Assembly: GCF_016741775.1 (NCBI RefSeq)
Contig: NZ_JAERRK010000021.1
Location: 62,001-126,000 of the forward strand
Length of the DNA: 64,000 nucleotides
Direction of reading: 5' to 3'
Source: Streptomyces actinomycinicus
Lineage (GTDB): Bacteria > Actinomycetota > Actinomycetes > Streptomycetales > Streptomycetaceae
Shown here: in pieces, positions 47,381 through 56,153 of the stretch
Position numbering within the stretch: the stretch's first letter is position 1
Layout of the letters: each line of letters begins with the position of its first letter
Position numbers and translations under genes: made by a program
The notes under the pieces: model-generated
What the model was told of the DNA's origin: nothing
The model's database searches: none
Seen by the model: the letters and a program-made list of their open reading frames with translations, nothing else

Positions 47381-48535
47381 GTGGTGAACCTGGGGCTCAG
47401 CGAGGAGCAGACGGCCGTACGGCAGCTCGCCCGGAACTTCGTGGCGCGCGAGATCGCCCCGCACGTGGTCGCCTGGGACCGCGCCGAGGAGGTCGACCGG
47501 GGCATCGTGAAGAAGCTCGGCGAGGTCGGCTTCCTGGGTCTGACCGTGGATGAGGAGTACGGCGGCTGTGGCGGCGACCACCTCGCGTACTGCCTGGTCA
47601 CCGAGGAACTGGGCCGCGGTGACTCGTCCGTGCGCGGCATCGTGTCCGTCTCCCTCGGCCTCGTCGCCAAGACGATCGCCGCCTGGGGGAGCGAGGGTCA
47701 GAAGCGGCGCTGGCTGCCGGGGCTCACCGCCGGCGACCTGGTCGGCTGCTTCGGCCTCACCGAGCCCGGCACCGGCTCCGACGCGGGCAACCTCAGTACC
47801 CGGGCCGTGCGTGACGGCGGCGACTACGTCGTCAACGGCACGAAGATGTTCATCACCAACGGCACCTGGGCGGACGTCGTCCTGCTCTTCGCCCGCTCCA
47901 CCGACGCTCCCGGCCACAAGGGCGTGTCCGCCTTCCTGGTCCCCGCCGACACCCCGGGTCTGACCCGCCGGACCATCCACGGCAAGCTCGGTCTGCGCGG
48001 CCAGGCCACCGCCGAGCTGGTCCTGGAGGACGTCCGCGTGCCGGCGTCCGCGATGCTCGGGGAGGAGGGCAAGGGCTTCTCCGTCGCGATGTCCGCGCTG
48101 GCCAAGGGGCGGATGTCGGTGGCCGCTGGCTGCGTCGGGATAGCCCAGGCCGCGCTGGACGCGGCCGTGCGCTACGCCGGCGAGCGCGAGCAGTTCGGGG
48201 GGCCCATCGCCCGGCACCAGCTGGTGCAGGAACTGATCAGCGACATCGCCGTCGACGTCGACGCGGCCCGGCTGCTGACCTGGCGGGTCGCCGACCTCAT
48301 CGACCGCGGCGAGCCGTTCGCCGTCGAGTCCTCGAAGGCCAAGCTGTTCGCGTCCGAGGCCGCGGTCCGCGCCGCGAACAACGCCCTCCAGGTGTTCGGC
48401 GGCTACGGTTACATCGACGAGTACCCGGCCGGCAAGCTCCTGCGCGACGCCCGCGTGATGACCCTGTACGAGGGCACCAGCCAGATCCAGAAGCTGCTCA
48501 TCGGCCGTTCCCTGACCGGGATCTCGGCCTTCTGA
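47381..48535 (+). CDS. Acyl-CoA dehydrogenase
   Basis: 384 residues, FAD enzyme introducing the alpha-beta double bond of acyl-CoA. Motifs: C-F-G-L-T-E-P-G-T-G-S-D (FAD/substrate), F-I-T-N-G, R-E-Q-F-G-G-P-I-A-R-H-Q, Q-V-F-G-G-Y-G-Y-I-D-E-Y-P and L-Y-E-G-T-S-Q-I-Q, which holds the catalytic Glu of short- and medium-chain enzymes. GTG 47381 is preferred (AGGGGTGATC upstream), with GTG 47384 and ATG 47330 as alternatives. Flanked by two TetR genes; the upstream one shares its operator. Confidence 0.95.
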   Translation: MVNLGLSEEQTAVRQLARNFVAREIAPHVVAWDRAEEVDRGIVKKLGEVGFLGLTVDEEYGGCGGDHLAYCLVTEELGRGDSSVRGIVSVSLGLVAKTIAAWGSEGQKRRWLPGLTAGDLVGCFGLTEPGTGSDAGNLSTRAVRDGGDYVVNGTKMFITNGTWADVVLLFARSTDAPGHKGVSAFLVPADTPGLTRRTIHGKLGLRGQATAELVLEDVRVPASAMLGEEGKGFSVAMSALAKGRMSVAAGCVGIAQAALDAAVRYAGEREQFGGPIARHQLVQELISDIAVDVDAARLLTWRVADLIDRGEPFAVESSKAKLFASEAAVRAANNALQVFGGYGYIDEYPAGKLLRDARVMTLYEGTSQIQKLLIGRSLTGISAF

Positions 48536-48591
48536 GGCAGCGGAGCCGCCTGCCGGGGACGACCCCGCCGAGAGGGTTCCCGGTGGCTGCG

Positions 48592-48606
48592 CTAAGCGCT
48601 CGCTCA
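48592..48606. promoter_or_regulatory. Dyad before the second TetR gene
   Basis: CTAAGCGCTCGCTCA contains imperfect arms TAAGCG/CGCTCA around CT, about 50 bp before the start, with TATGGT as a possible -10 at 48615-48620. A second GCGAGCGAGCGA run abuts the start codon. The motif resembles the CTAAGCA palindrome before the MaoC gene. Confidence 0.5.
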
Positions 48607-48656
48607 CCGTCGGCGGTATGGTGGTGCTCCTGTCATCGAGAGGGGCGAGCGAGCGA

Positions 48657-49280
48657 ATGAGTACCGCGGAGGAGACGACCGGCGGCGAAGTGGAGCCGTG
48701 GGAAGAGGTCACCCCGGACGCGGCCCGGCGGCTGCTCGTCGCCGCCGTGGAGGCCTTCGCCGAGCGCGGCTACCACGCGACCACGACCCGCGACATCGCG
48801 GGCCGTGCCGGCATGAGCCCGGCCGCCCTCTACATCCACTACAAGACCAAGGAAGAGCTGCTCCACCGGATCAGCCGCATCGGTCACGACAAGGCCCTCG
48901 ACATCCTGCGCAGCGCGGCGCAGCGGGAGGGCACCGCGACCGAACGGCTGGCCGACGCCGTCAGCTCCTTCGTCCGCTGGCACGCGGGACGGCGCACCAC
49001 CGCGCGGGTCGTGCAGTACGAACTCGACGCCCTCGGTCCCGAGGCCCGCGCCGAGATCGTCGCGCTGCGCCGCCAGGTCGACGCCGAGGTGCGCGGGATC
49101 GTCGAGGACGGCGTGGCCTCGGGCGAGTTCGACGTGCTGGACGTGCAGGGCACCACGCTCGCCGTGCTGTCGCTGTGCATCGACGTGGCCCGCTGGTTCA
49201 CCGTGGACGGCCCGCGCACCCCCGAGGAGGTCGGCGCGCTCTACGCCGACCTCGTGCTGCGGATGGTGGGGGCGCGCTAG
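48657..49280 (+). CDS. TetR-family regulator (fatty-acid/acyl-CoA type)
   Basis: 207 residues. HTH: A-A-R-R-L-L-V-A-A-V-E-A-F-A-E-R-G-Y-H-A-T-T-T-R-D-I-A-G-R-A-G-M-S-P-A-A-L-Y-I-H-Y-K-T-K. The C domain (V-R-W-H-A...V-Q-Y-E-L-D-A-L) resembles KstR2/FadR-like regulators of lipid catabolism in actinobacteria. It follows the acyl-CoA dehydrogenase and converges on the MaoC gene, 13 bp apart. ATG 48657 has GAGAGGGG upstream. Likely controls MaoC and itself through CTAAGC-type sites. Confidence 0.9.
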   Translation: MSTAEETTGGEVEPWEEVTPDAARRLLVAAVEAFAERGYHATTTRDIAGRAGMSPAALYIHYKTKEELLHRISRIGHDKALDILRSAAQREGTATERLADAVSSFVRWHAGRRTTARVVQYELDALGPEARAEIVALRRQVDAEVRGIVEDGVASGEFDVLDVQGTTLAVLSLCIDVARWFTVDGPRTPEEVGALYADLVLRMVGAR

Positions 49281-49293
49281 CGGGCCTGCGGGC

Positions 49294-49755
49294 TCAGAGG
49301 TAGTAGCGGGCGACCGACTCCGCGACGCACACCGGCTTGTCGCCGCCCTCGCGCTCCACGGTGAAGGCGACGGCGACCTGCACGCCACCGGTGACGTCCT
49401 CGACGCCGGTGATCTTCGCGGTGGCGCGCAGCCGGGACCCGACGGGGACGGGGGCCGGGAAGCGGACCTTGTTCGTCCCGTAGTTGACGCCCATCTTCAC
49501 GCCCTCGACCCGGATCAGCTGGGGCCCGAAGAGCGGCAGCAGTGACAGGGTCAGGTAGCCGTGGGCGATCGTGGTCCCGAACGGCCCGGTGGCGGCCTTC
49601 TCCGGGTCCACGTGGATCCACTGGTGGTCCCCGGTCGCCTCGGCGAACAGGTCGATCCGCTTCTGGTCGACCTCCAGCCAGTCGGTGTGGCCCAGCTGCT
49701 CGCCCACGGCCGCCCTCAGCTCATCGGGGGAGGTGAAGGTCCTCGGTTCTGCCAT
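49294..49755 (-). CDS. MaoC-family (R)-hydratase
   Basis: 153-residue single hot-dog domain. Catalytic hydratase-2 motif: F-A-E-A-T-G-D-H-Q-W-I-H-V-D-P-E-K-A with the Asp/His pair, then G-P-F-G-T-T-I-A-H-G-Y-L-T-L-S-L and N-Y-G-T-N-K-V-R-F. It hydrates enoyl-CoA (or enoyl-thioester). Convergent with the TetR gene and divergent from SoxR. A 16-bp perfect-arm palindrome lies 25 bp upstream of its start. Confidence 0.93.
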   Translation of the reverse strand: MAEPRTFTSPDELRAAVGEQLGHTDWLEVDQKRIDLFAEATGDHQWIHVDPEKAATGPFGTTIAHGYLTLSLLPLFGPQLIRVEGVKMGVNYGTNKVRFPAPVPVGSRLRATAKITGVEDVTGGVQVAVAFTVEREGGDKPVCVAESVARYYL

Positions 49756-49779
49756 GTTCCCGGCCTCTCGCTCGCGTCT

Positions 49780-49795
49780 CTAAGCAACTGCTTAG
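49780..49795. promoter_or_regulatory. Palindromic operator before the MaoC gene
   Basis: CTAAGCAACTGCTTAG: perfect 7-bp arms CTAAGCA/TGCTTAG with 2-bp spacer. It sits at the MaoC promoter. The half-site CTAAGC also occurs at 48592, before the neighbouring TetR gene, so that TetR is the best candidate binder. Confidence 0.72.
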
Positions 49796-49855
49796 CATGG
49801 TCGGGTGGGGAGCGTCTGTCAACGGACCGGCGGCCGGGTGGGTGGGCGGTCTCTG

Positions 49856-49861
49856 TAATCT
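49856..49861 (+). promoter_or_regulatory. Leaderless-type -10 of soxR
   Basis: TAATCT lies 7 nt before the GTG start at 49869, without an SD. Confidence 0.45.
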
Positions 49862-49868
49862 CTGCGGA

Positions 49869-50333
49869 GTGCCCCAGATTCCCGAGAAGATCCACGAGCT
49901 GACCGTGGGCCAGCTGGCCGCGCGCAGCGGTGCCGCCGTGTCCGCCCTGCACTTCTACGAGGCCAAGGGGCTGATCTCCAGCCGGCGCACCTCCGGAAAC
50001 CAGCGGCGCTACGGCCGCGACACCCTGCGCCGGGTGGCGTTCGTCCGTGCGGCCCAGCGGGTCGGCATCCCGCTCGCCACGATCCGGGAAGCGCTGGCCG
50101 AGCTGCCGGAGGAGAGGACGCCGACCAAGGAGGACTGGGCGCGGCTGTCCGAGAAGTGGCGCTCGGAGCTGGAGGAGAGGATCCGGCAGCTGAACCGCCT
50201 GCGGGATCATCTCACCGACTGCATCGGGTGCGGATGTCTGTCGCTGGAGACGTGCGTGCTTTCCAATCCGGACGACGTGTTCGGCGAGCGGCTGACGGGG
50301 TCGCGGCTGCTGGCGGAGCGGCCCGGGAGCTAG
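49869..50333 (+). CDS. soxR: Redox-sensitive regulator SoxR (MerR family)
   Basis: 154 residues. MerR HTH (L-T-V-G-Q-L-A-A-R-S-G-A-A-V-S-A-L-H-F-Y-E-A-K-G-L-I), a dimerisation helix, then Cys118-x2-Cys121-x-Cys123-x5-Cys129, the exact [2Fe-2S] ligand pattern of SoxR. In Streptomyces SoxR answers redox-cycling secondary metabolites. GTG 49869 is used because TAATCT precedes it by 7 nt and the longer frame to 49797 lacks family similarity. Typical SoxR targets (oxidoreductases, exporters) are not obviously next to it. Confidence 0.95.
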   Translation: MPQIPEKIHELTVGQLAARSGAAVSALHFYEAKGLISSRRTSGNQRRYGRDTLRRVAFVRAAQRVGIPLATIREALAELPEERTPTKEDWARLSEKWRSELEERIRQLNRLRDHLTDCIGCGCLSLETCVLSNPDDVFGERLTGSRLLAERPGS

Positions 50334-50341
50334 GGCGCCGC

Positions 50342-50468
50342 TCCCGGGTGCGGGTGGGGATGGCCGGTCGCGCAGTTGCCCGCGCCTCCTGCGGGGCGGT
50401 TCCGCCGTCTTCCGGGTGCGGGTGGGGATGGCTGGTCGCGTAGTTGCCGGCGCCCCTTGCGGGGTGGT
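50342..50468. repeat. Dispersed intergenic repeat, two inverted-orientation copies
   Basis: Two ~59-bp copies (50342-50400 and 50410-50468, 68 bp apart) read gggtgcgggtggggatgg then SNSGTCGCG-AGTTGCC-GCGCC, the reverse complement of the element at 45268. They fill the gap between the convergent soxR and RNA ligase genes. Confidence 0.85.
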
Positions 50469-50471
50469 GGC

Positions 50472-51539
50472 TCACTCGTATTCCGTGCCGCCCTTGCGGG
50501 TCAGGTAGGCCGGGCTCACGGACTTGGCTATGGCACGGCCCCCGGTCACCGTGCTGTAGCGCTCCACGGCGCTCCGTATCACCACGCCCTCCCGCACGTG
50601 CAGCCCCCGGCCGGACACCGTCTCCCGCCCGCCGGTGAACTCCAGGACCCGCTCGAGGTCGTACGGCCCCGCGTACAGCCGCGGCACCACCGGCAGCTCC
50701 CCCTCGAGGAGTTCCGCCGCGTCCAGCCAGCGCACGGCTCCGTCCACCTCCGCCGACACGTCGAACGCCGCGTACCCGAGCGTCTCGCGGCGCCCGTCGG
50801 CCCCGTACGTGAGGTCCTGCACCCCCGCCCCGTACACCTCGCCGAAGACGCCGACCCGGGCCGCGCCCAGCCGCTCGCAGAGCCGTGCCGCCGCCTCGGC
50901 GACCCCGTGCGCGCGCACCGCCCGCCAGTACAGGTTGCGTGGATCCTCCTTCAGCGCCAGGGACTTGGCGCCGAAACCCTTGGAGGAGACGTACACCTTC
51001 CCCTCCCCGGCGACATAGGTCAGCAGGCACGCCGAACCGTGCAGCTTCTCCGTCAGCACGACCTGTTCGCCCGGTGCGAAGATGCCCGGGTAGCGCTGGA
51101 TGTTCTCGATGTCGACCCAGGGCAGCAGGTCCGGCGCCGGTTCGACGTCGCCGCTCATCGTGGGCGGGATCGGCGGCACCCACTTCGTGATGCCCAGCCG
51201 CTCCGCGAAGTCGGTGCCCTCGGCCGCCGCCCGCGCCAGGTCCACGTCCGCGAGTTCCTCCGGCCGGCACACGATGCCCTGGGACAGTTCACCGCGCAGC
51301 CGCACCGCCTTGACCCGGTTCGCCTCGCCGCCCGCCAGTCGTCCGGTCAGCCCCAGCTCCTCGATCAGCCCGGCCGGGAGGACGGCCTGCTCGGGGATGT
51401 AGACGGCGGTCTCACCGGTGCGGTACGCCCCCTTGGCGACGACGGCCCGGTACAGACCCACCTGGGCCAGCTCCAGCGCGTCGGCGTTCGGATGCTCGTG
51501 GACGGTCAGCACTTCGGCGGTGACGCGCAGCGTCGACAT
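50472..51539 (-). CDS. ATP-dependent RNA ligase (Rnl5/DraRnl-like)
   Basis: 355 residues. An N-terminal OB-like domain (about 1-120) precedes the nucleotidyltransferase domain: motif I T-E-K-L-H-G-S with adenylated Lys165, motif III G-V-F-G-E-V-Y-G, motif IV R-E-G-V-V-I-R-S and motif V A-I-A-K-S-V-S. The N-terminal OB domain fits the Deinococcus DraRnl class that seals 3'-OH/5'-phosphate nicks in RNA strands. It presumably repairs damaged RNA. ATG 51539 has GAGGAG upstream. It stands alone, divergent from an uncharacterised gene. Confidence 0.88.
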   Translation of the reverse strand: MSTLRVTAEVLTVHEHPNADALELAQVGLYRAVVAKGAYRTGETAVYIPEQAVLPAGLIEELGLTGRLAGGEANRVKAVRLRGELSQGIVCRPEELADVDLARAAAEGTDFAERLGITKWVPPIPPTMSGDVEPAPDLLPWVDIENIQRYPGIFAPGEQVVLTEKLHGSACLLTYVAGEGKVYVSSKGFGAKSLALKEDPRNLYWRAVRAHGVAEAAARLCERLGAARVGVFGEVYGAGVQDLTYGADGRRETLGYAAFDVSAEVDGAVRWLDAAELLEGELPVVPRLYAGPYDLERVLEFTGGRETVSGRGLHVREGVVIRSAVERYSTVTGGRAIAKSVSPAYLTRKGGTEYE

Positions 51540-51703
51540 CACAACTCCTCGGGGACATGGGCGGGTCCGAGCCCGTCAGGCGTCTTTCATCGCCTCCCAC
51601 TCTCCGGGCGGGAAAGGGGTGGAGCGAGCCGATTTGCGTCTGGTAGCGTCGCGATCTTCGGCCGGCGGAGACGCCGTGCACGGAGTCACGACGGGACCGC
51701 CCC

Positions 51704-52432
51704 ATGCCCTCGACCGCCCTCACCGCCGCGCTGGCGGACATCGACACCGTCTTCAACGGCTTCGCGAGCCCGCGTGAGACCCCCTGCCCCCAGTGCCACG
51801 TGGACGAGGAGACCGCGTACCTGCGCACCCCGTACGTGCCCGTGCCCCTGAAGGTGGTGCAGTTCTACCTCTACGAGGTACCCGACCACTTCGACGACCA
51901 CGAGGCCTCGATGCGCCGTCTGCTGCCCCCGGCCGCACGGGCCCTGGCCGAGGGCACCCTGGACGTCATCGGTCACCTGGCGATCGGCCTGGCCAGGGTG
52001 GACTGGCGGTCCTGGCCCCCTCGGCAGTCCGCCGCCCTCGACGTCTTCCTGCACGCCTGGTGGCAGGACGTCCTCGCGACGACCGACCCGCCCTACGCTG
52101 TCGAGGACGTCTTCGACACCTGCGCCACGATCGCCCGGTCCGTGGCGCCCTTCCTGGACTCGTGGTGCGACGGCCCCGCCGCCGACGCGCACCTCGTCGC
52201 CTGCGCCGACAGCTGGCTCTACGACCTCCTGAGCGACCGGTCCCCCTTCCCCTGGTGGTACGACGAGGAGGCGGGAACCGCCGAACTGCGCACCTGGCTG
52301 TCCGGTCCCGGCGCCGCCCGCCTGCGCGCCCTGGGCGAGCACGACCTCGCCATCCGCTGTGAACTCCTCGCGCTGCCCGAGGACGAGCTGTGGCGCCACC
52401 CGTACTGGTCCGGCGCCTCCGCCGGCGACTGA
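51704..52432 (+). CDS. Uncharacterised protein with C-P-Q-C-H motif
   Basis: 242 residues, acidic, no signal or membrane helix. Near the N terminus P-C-P-Q-C-H could be half of a metal site. The rest is helical with many aromatic residues (V-V-Q-F-Y-L-Y-E-V-P-D-H-F, F-L-H-A-W-W-Q-D-V-L, F-P-W-W-Y-D-E-E). I do not recognise the family. It is divergent from the RNA ligase gene (164-bp spacer), and the next gene is convergent. Coding bias and length support a real gene. Confidence 0.75.
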   Translation: MPSTALTAALADIDTVFNGFASPRETPCPQCHVDEETAYLRTPYVPVPLKVVQFYLYEVPDHFDDHEASMRRLLPPAARALAEGTLDVIGHLAIGLARVDWRSWPPRQSAALDVFLHAWWQDVLATTDPPYAVEDVFDTCATIARSVAPFLDSWCDGPAADAHLVACADSWLYDLLSDRSPFPWWYDEEAGTAELRTWLSGPGAARLRALGEHDLAIRCELLALPEDELWRHPYWSGASAGD

Positions 52433-52553
52433 GCGTGGGGCCCCGCGGCAGCGGCCCGCGGCCACTTCTCGGAAGGGGTGCGGCATCCCCTGCGCACCCC
52501 CTTTGCCAGGTGCCGGCCCGCCATCGGGGCCGCACCCGGTGACACCCGGCCGT

Positions 52554-53156
52554 TCAGGCCGACATCAGCAGGCGTTCCCGCCTGGCGAACTGCAGGGCCT
52601 GCGGGCTGAGCACGGGCCGCGGTACCAGGATTCCGCAGTCGGCGCAGACAGGTCCCGAGGACGGCTCGTGGTCCAGGCCGTACCTCCAGACCAGCCGCTC
52701 CCCGCCGCACACCGGGCAGCACGAACCCGGTTCCCGCTCCAGCGCGGCGATCAGCCGGCGCAGCACCTCCGCCAGCGGGGCCCCGGGGTGGACCAGGGGG
52801 TCGTCGCACCAGGCCACGCCGAACCCGCCCCAGGTCAGCCGGTGCCAGTCGTCCACGCTGCCCGGCCGGCGCAGCCCGTCGTGCTTCTCCTTCTTCCGCC
52901 GCTCGGTGAAGTCGGTCTCGTAGGCGAGCCAGACGTCACGGGCCGCCTCCAACTCCTCCAGCGCGGCCACGAGCCGCGCCGGATCGGGGGAGCGATCCTC
53001 CGGTCCGAACCCCGCCCGGGAACACAGATGGTCCCAGGTCGCCCGATGCCCGTAAGGGGCGAACTTCTCGAGGCACTTGCGCAGCGAGTACCGCCGCAGT
53101 GCCAGATCACAGCCCGGATCGCGTACCTGTCTCGCCAGACTCCGGAAACCTGCCAT
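52554..53156 (-). CDS. Uncharacterised protein with zinc-ribbon motif
   Basis: 200 residues, soluble. The N terminus (A-L-R-R-Y-S-L-R-K-C-L-E-K-F-A-P-Y-G-H-R-A-T-W-D-H-L-C) is basic and helical. Near residue 145-170, C-C-P-V-C-G-G...G-P-V-C-A-D-C-G is a two-CxxC zinc ribbon. Nucleic-acid or protein binding through the ribbon is possible. I know no function. It may share its divergent spacer (53157-53363) with the penicillin acylase-family gene. Confidence 0.75.
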   Translation of the reverse strand: MAGFRSLARQVRDPGCDLALRRYSLRKCLEKFAPYGHRATWDHLCSRAGFGPEDRSPDPARLVAALEELEAARDVWLAYETDFTERRKKEKHDGLRRPGSVDDWHRLTWGGFGVAWCDDPLVHPGAPLAEVLRRLIAALEREPGSCCPVCGGERLVWRYGLDHEPSSGPVCADCGILVPRPVLSPQALQFARRERLLMSA

Positions 53157-53363
53157 CGCCCTGCACCTCCGTCACACCTGCACCTGTACTCCGGTCACTT
53201 CGGCGTCGTCGCACGGACGTCGCCGAATAGACGTATCGACAGGCGATTCGGCTCCATCTCTTCTCGGGATCTGCTTGTGCACTCCAGAAAGTGACGCATG
53301 TTCATCTTTGAACTTGGGGATACCGGCGGTAACGTTCGGCCACCCCAGTCGCTTGGAGCTGCC

Positions 53364-56153
53364 ATGCCACGGCGAACCCCACGTACCGCCCTTGACAGAC
53401 TGAGAACGTTCCGCCGACTCCCCGGGTTCCTGAAGACCGCGTCCGTATGCGTCCTGATAGCCGGTCTTCTCTCTCCCCTCACCCAGACCGCATCGGCGGC
53501 GGCCGGCGCCACGGCCGCCAACGACTACTGCGGCGGCCGGTGTTCCGACATCGTCCCGCCCGGTGAGAACGGCAACGCGACGCTCGCGCAGATCCTGCTC
53601 AACCAGGTCTTCGGCACCCAGCCCGCACACGCCGAGGACCAGCTCGGCCCGTACGCCGGCCTCGCCACCGGCTACCCGGGCCTGACCGACGCCAAGATCA
53701 ACACCTTCTTCAACGACGCCTCCTTCGGCGTCCCTTCCGACCAGGTCGCCTCCACCGAGAAGCCGGCCGGCCGCAGCGACGTGACGATCGTCCGCGACAA
53801 GAAGACCGGTGTGCCGCACATCACGGGATCCACCCGCTACGGCACCGAGTTCGGTGCCGGTTACGCGGCGGCCGAGGACCGGCTCTGGCTGATGGACGTG
53901 TTCCGGCACGTGGGCCGCGGCCGGCTGACCTCCTTCGCGGGCGGAGCCGCCGCCAACCAGGGCCTGGAGCAGCAGTTCTACCGCAACGCCCCCTACACCG
54001 AGGCCGACCTCCAGGCGCAGATCGACAACGCCGTGGCCCACAACGGTGCCCGCGGCCAGCAGGCCCTCGCCGACGTCAACGCCTACCTCGCCGGCGTCAA
54101 CGCCTACATCGACGCCTCCGACAGCGGCCGTTACTTCCCCGGTGAGTACGTCCTGACCGGCCACAAGGACTCCATCACCAACGCCGGCACCATCGAGCAC
54201 TTCAAGGTCACCGACCTGGTGGCGCTCGCCTCCGTGATCGGCTCGCTGTTCGGCTCCGGCGGGGGCGGCGAGGTGAACAACGCCCTGTCGCTGCTCGCCG
54301 CCCAGGCCAGGTACGGCGTCGAGGAGGGCACCCGGGTCTGGGAGTCCTTCCGTGAACGCAACGACGCCGAGGCCGTCCTCACCCTCCACGACGGCCGGAG
54401 TTTCCCCTACGGTGCCAGGCCCGCCGACGCCCAGGGCCAGGCCCTGCCCGACGCCGGCTCCGTGACCCAGGAACCGCTGGTCTACGACCGCACCGGCAGC
54501 GCGGCCACAGCCGCCGCGAAGAGCACCTCGGCGAGCGCGGCCAGGGGCACGCTCAGCTCCGCCAGGCGCGGCATGTCCAACGCCCTCGTGGTGAGCGGCG
54601 AGCACACCGCGAGCGGCCACCCGATCGCCGTCTTCGGGCCGCAGACCGGCTACTTCGCCCCGCAGCTGCTCATGCTCCAGGAGATCCAGGGCCCGGGCAT
54701 CAGCGCCCGCGGCGCCTCCTTCGCGGGCCTGAGCATGTACGTCGAACTGGGCCGCGGCCAGGACTACTCCTGGAGCGCCACCACCTCCGGCCAGGACATC
54801 ATCGACACCTACGCGGTCGAACTGTGCCAGGACGACTACCACTACCTCCACCACGGCACCTGCACCGCCATGGAGAAGGTCGAGCAGAAGAACGCCTGGA
54901 AGCCGACCACGGCCGACGGCACCGCCGCGGGGTCGTACACCATGCGTGCGTGGCGGACCGCGTACGGTCCGGTGGAGTACCGGGCGACCGTCGGCGGCAA
55001 GAAGGTCGCCTACACCACCCTGCGCTCCTCCTATCTGCACGAGGCCGACTCGATCATCGGCTTCCAGATGCTCAACGACCCGGACTACGTCAAGGGCCCG
55101 CAGGACTTCCAGAGCGCCGCGCAGCACATCAACTACACCTTCAACTGGTTCTACGCCGACTCCCAGCACACCGCGTACTACAACAGCGGTGACAACCCGG
55201 TCCGGGCGAGCGGCGTCGACGCCGAGTTCCCGGTGTGGGCGCGGCCGGAGTACGAGTGGCGGAACTGGGACCCGGCCACCAACACGGCCGACTACACCCC
55301 GGCCTCCGCGCACCCCGGCTCGGTCGACCAGGACTACTACGTCTCCTGGAACAACAAGCAGGCCAAGGACTACACGACCGCGTCCTGGGGCGACGGATCC
55401 GTGCACCGCGGCAATCTGCTCGACGACCGGGTGAAGAAGCTGGTCGCGGCCGGCGGGGTGACCCGTACGAAACTGGTGCAGGCCATGGCCGACGCGGGCC
55501 TCGCCGACCTCCGCGCGGAGGACGTGCTGCCCGAGCTGCTCAAGGTCGTCAACTCCTCCCCGGTCACCGACCCCGCGGTCTCCGCGGCGGTGGGCAAGCT
55601 GCAGACGTGGCTGACCGCGGGCGCCAGGCGCACGGAGACGTCGGCCGGCTCGAAGACGTACGCCCATGCCGACGCGATCCGCATCCTGGACGCGTGGTGG
55701 CCGTTGCTCGTCAAGGCGGAGTTCCAGCCAGGACTCGGCGACGACCTGTACGCGGCGATCACCGCCAACCTGCCGGTCGACGAGGCGCCGTCCGCCGGAC
55801 ACGGCCCGACCGGCTCGCACGCCGGAAGCTCCTTCCAGTACGGATGGTGGTCGTACGTGGACAAGGACCTCCGGGCGGTGCTGGGCGAGTCCGTGCAGGG
55901 CGGTCTCGCGCGGAAGTACTGCGGTGGCGGCAGCCTCGGCGCCTGCCGGGACGCCCTGACCGGCACCCTGAAGCAGGCGGCCGGGCTGACCGCCGCGCAG
56001 GTGTACCCGGGCGACGACCAGTGCTCGGCCGGCGACCAGTGGTGCGCCGACTCGATCGCCCAGCGCACCCTCGGCGGCATCAAGCACGGCAGGATCAGCT
56101 GGCAGAACCGGCCGACGTTCCAGCAGGTCGTGGAGTACACGTCACACCGGTGA
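53364..56153 (+). CDS. Secreted penicillin acylase-family (Ntn) hydrolase
   Basis: 929 residues, long for the family. Signal peptide to about residue 46 (Q-T-A-S-A-A-A). The alpha-chain region has G-V-P-H-I-T-G-S-T-R-Y-G-T-E-F-G-A-G-Y-A-A-A-E-D-R-L-W-L-M-D-V-F-R. The beta chain should start at Ser in R-R-G-M-S-N-A-L-V-V-S-G: autocatalytic cleavage before this Ser makes it the N-terminal nucleophile. The residue before it is Met, where Gly is usual. The enzyme cleaves amide bonds such as acyl-homoserine lactones, N-acyl amino acids or beta-lactams; which one is not shown. Stands alone on its strand. Confidence 0.88.
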   Translation: MPRRTPRTALDRLRTFRRLPGFLKTASVCVLIAGLLSPLTQTASAAAGATAANDYCGGRCSDIVPPGENGNATLAQILLNQVFGTQPAHAEDQLGPYAGLATGYPGLTDAKINTFFNDASFGVPSDQVASTEKPAGRSDVTIVRDKKTGVPHITGSTRYGTEFGAGYAAAEDRLWLMDVFRHVGRGRLTSFAGGAAANQGLEQQFYRNAPYTEADLQAQIDNAVAHNGARGQQALADVNAYLAGVNAYIDASDSGRYFPGEYVLTGHKDSITNAGTIEHFKVTDLVALASVIGSLFGSGGGGEVNNALSLLAAQARYGVEEGTRVWESFRERNDAEAVLTLHDGRSFPYGARPADAQGQALPDAGSVTQEPLVYDRTGSAATAAAKSTSASAARGTLSSARRGMSNALVVSGEHTASGHPIAVFGPQTGYFAPQLLMLQEIQGPGISARGASFAGLSMYVELGRGQDYSWSATTSGQDIIDTYAVELCQDDYHYLHHGTCTAMEKVEQKNAWKPTTADGTAAGSYTMRAWRTAYGPVEYRATVGGKKVAYTTLRSSYLHEADSIIGFQMLNDPDYVKGPQDFQSAAQHINYTFNWFYADSQHTAYYNSGDNPVRASGVDAEFPVWARPEYEWRNWDPATNTADYTPASAHPGSVDQDYYVSWNNKQAKDYTTASWGDGSVHRGNLLDDRVKKLVAAGGVTRTKLVQAMADAGLADLRAEDVLPELLKVVNSSPVTDPAVSAAVGKLQTWLTAGARRTETSAGSKTYAHADAIRILDAWWPLLVKAEFQPGLGDDLYAAITANLPVDEAPSAGHGPTGSHAGSSFQYGWWSYVDKDLRAVLGESVQGGLARKYCGGGSLGACRDALTGTLKQAAGLTAAQVYPGDDQCSAGDQWCADSIAQRTLGGIKHGRISWQNRPTFQQVVEYTSHR

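Noticed and set aside
53172..56087. 971-residue frame opposite the penicillin acylase-family gene
   Set aside because: Antisense shadow with no domain; the plus frame has signal peptide and nucleophile motif.
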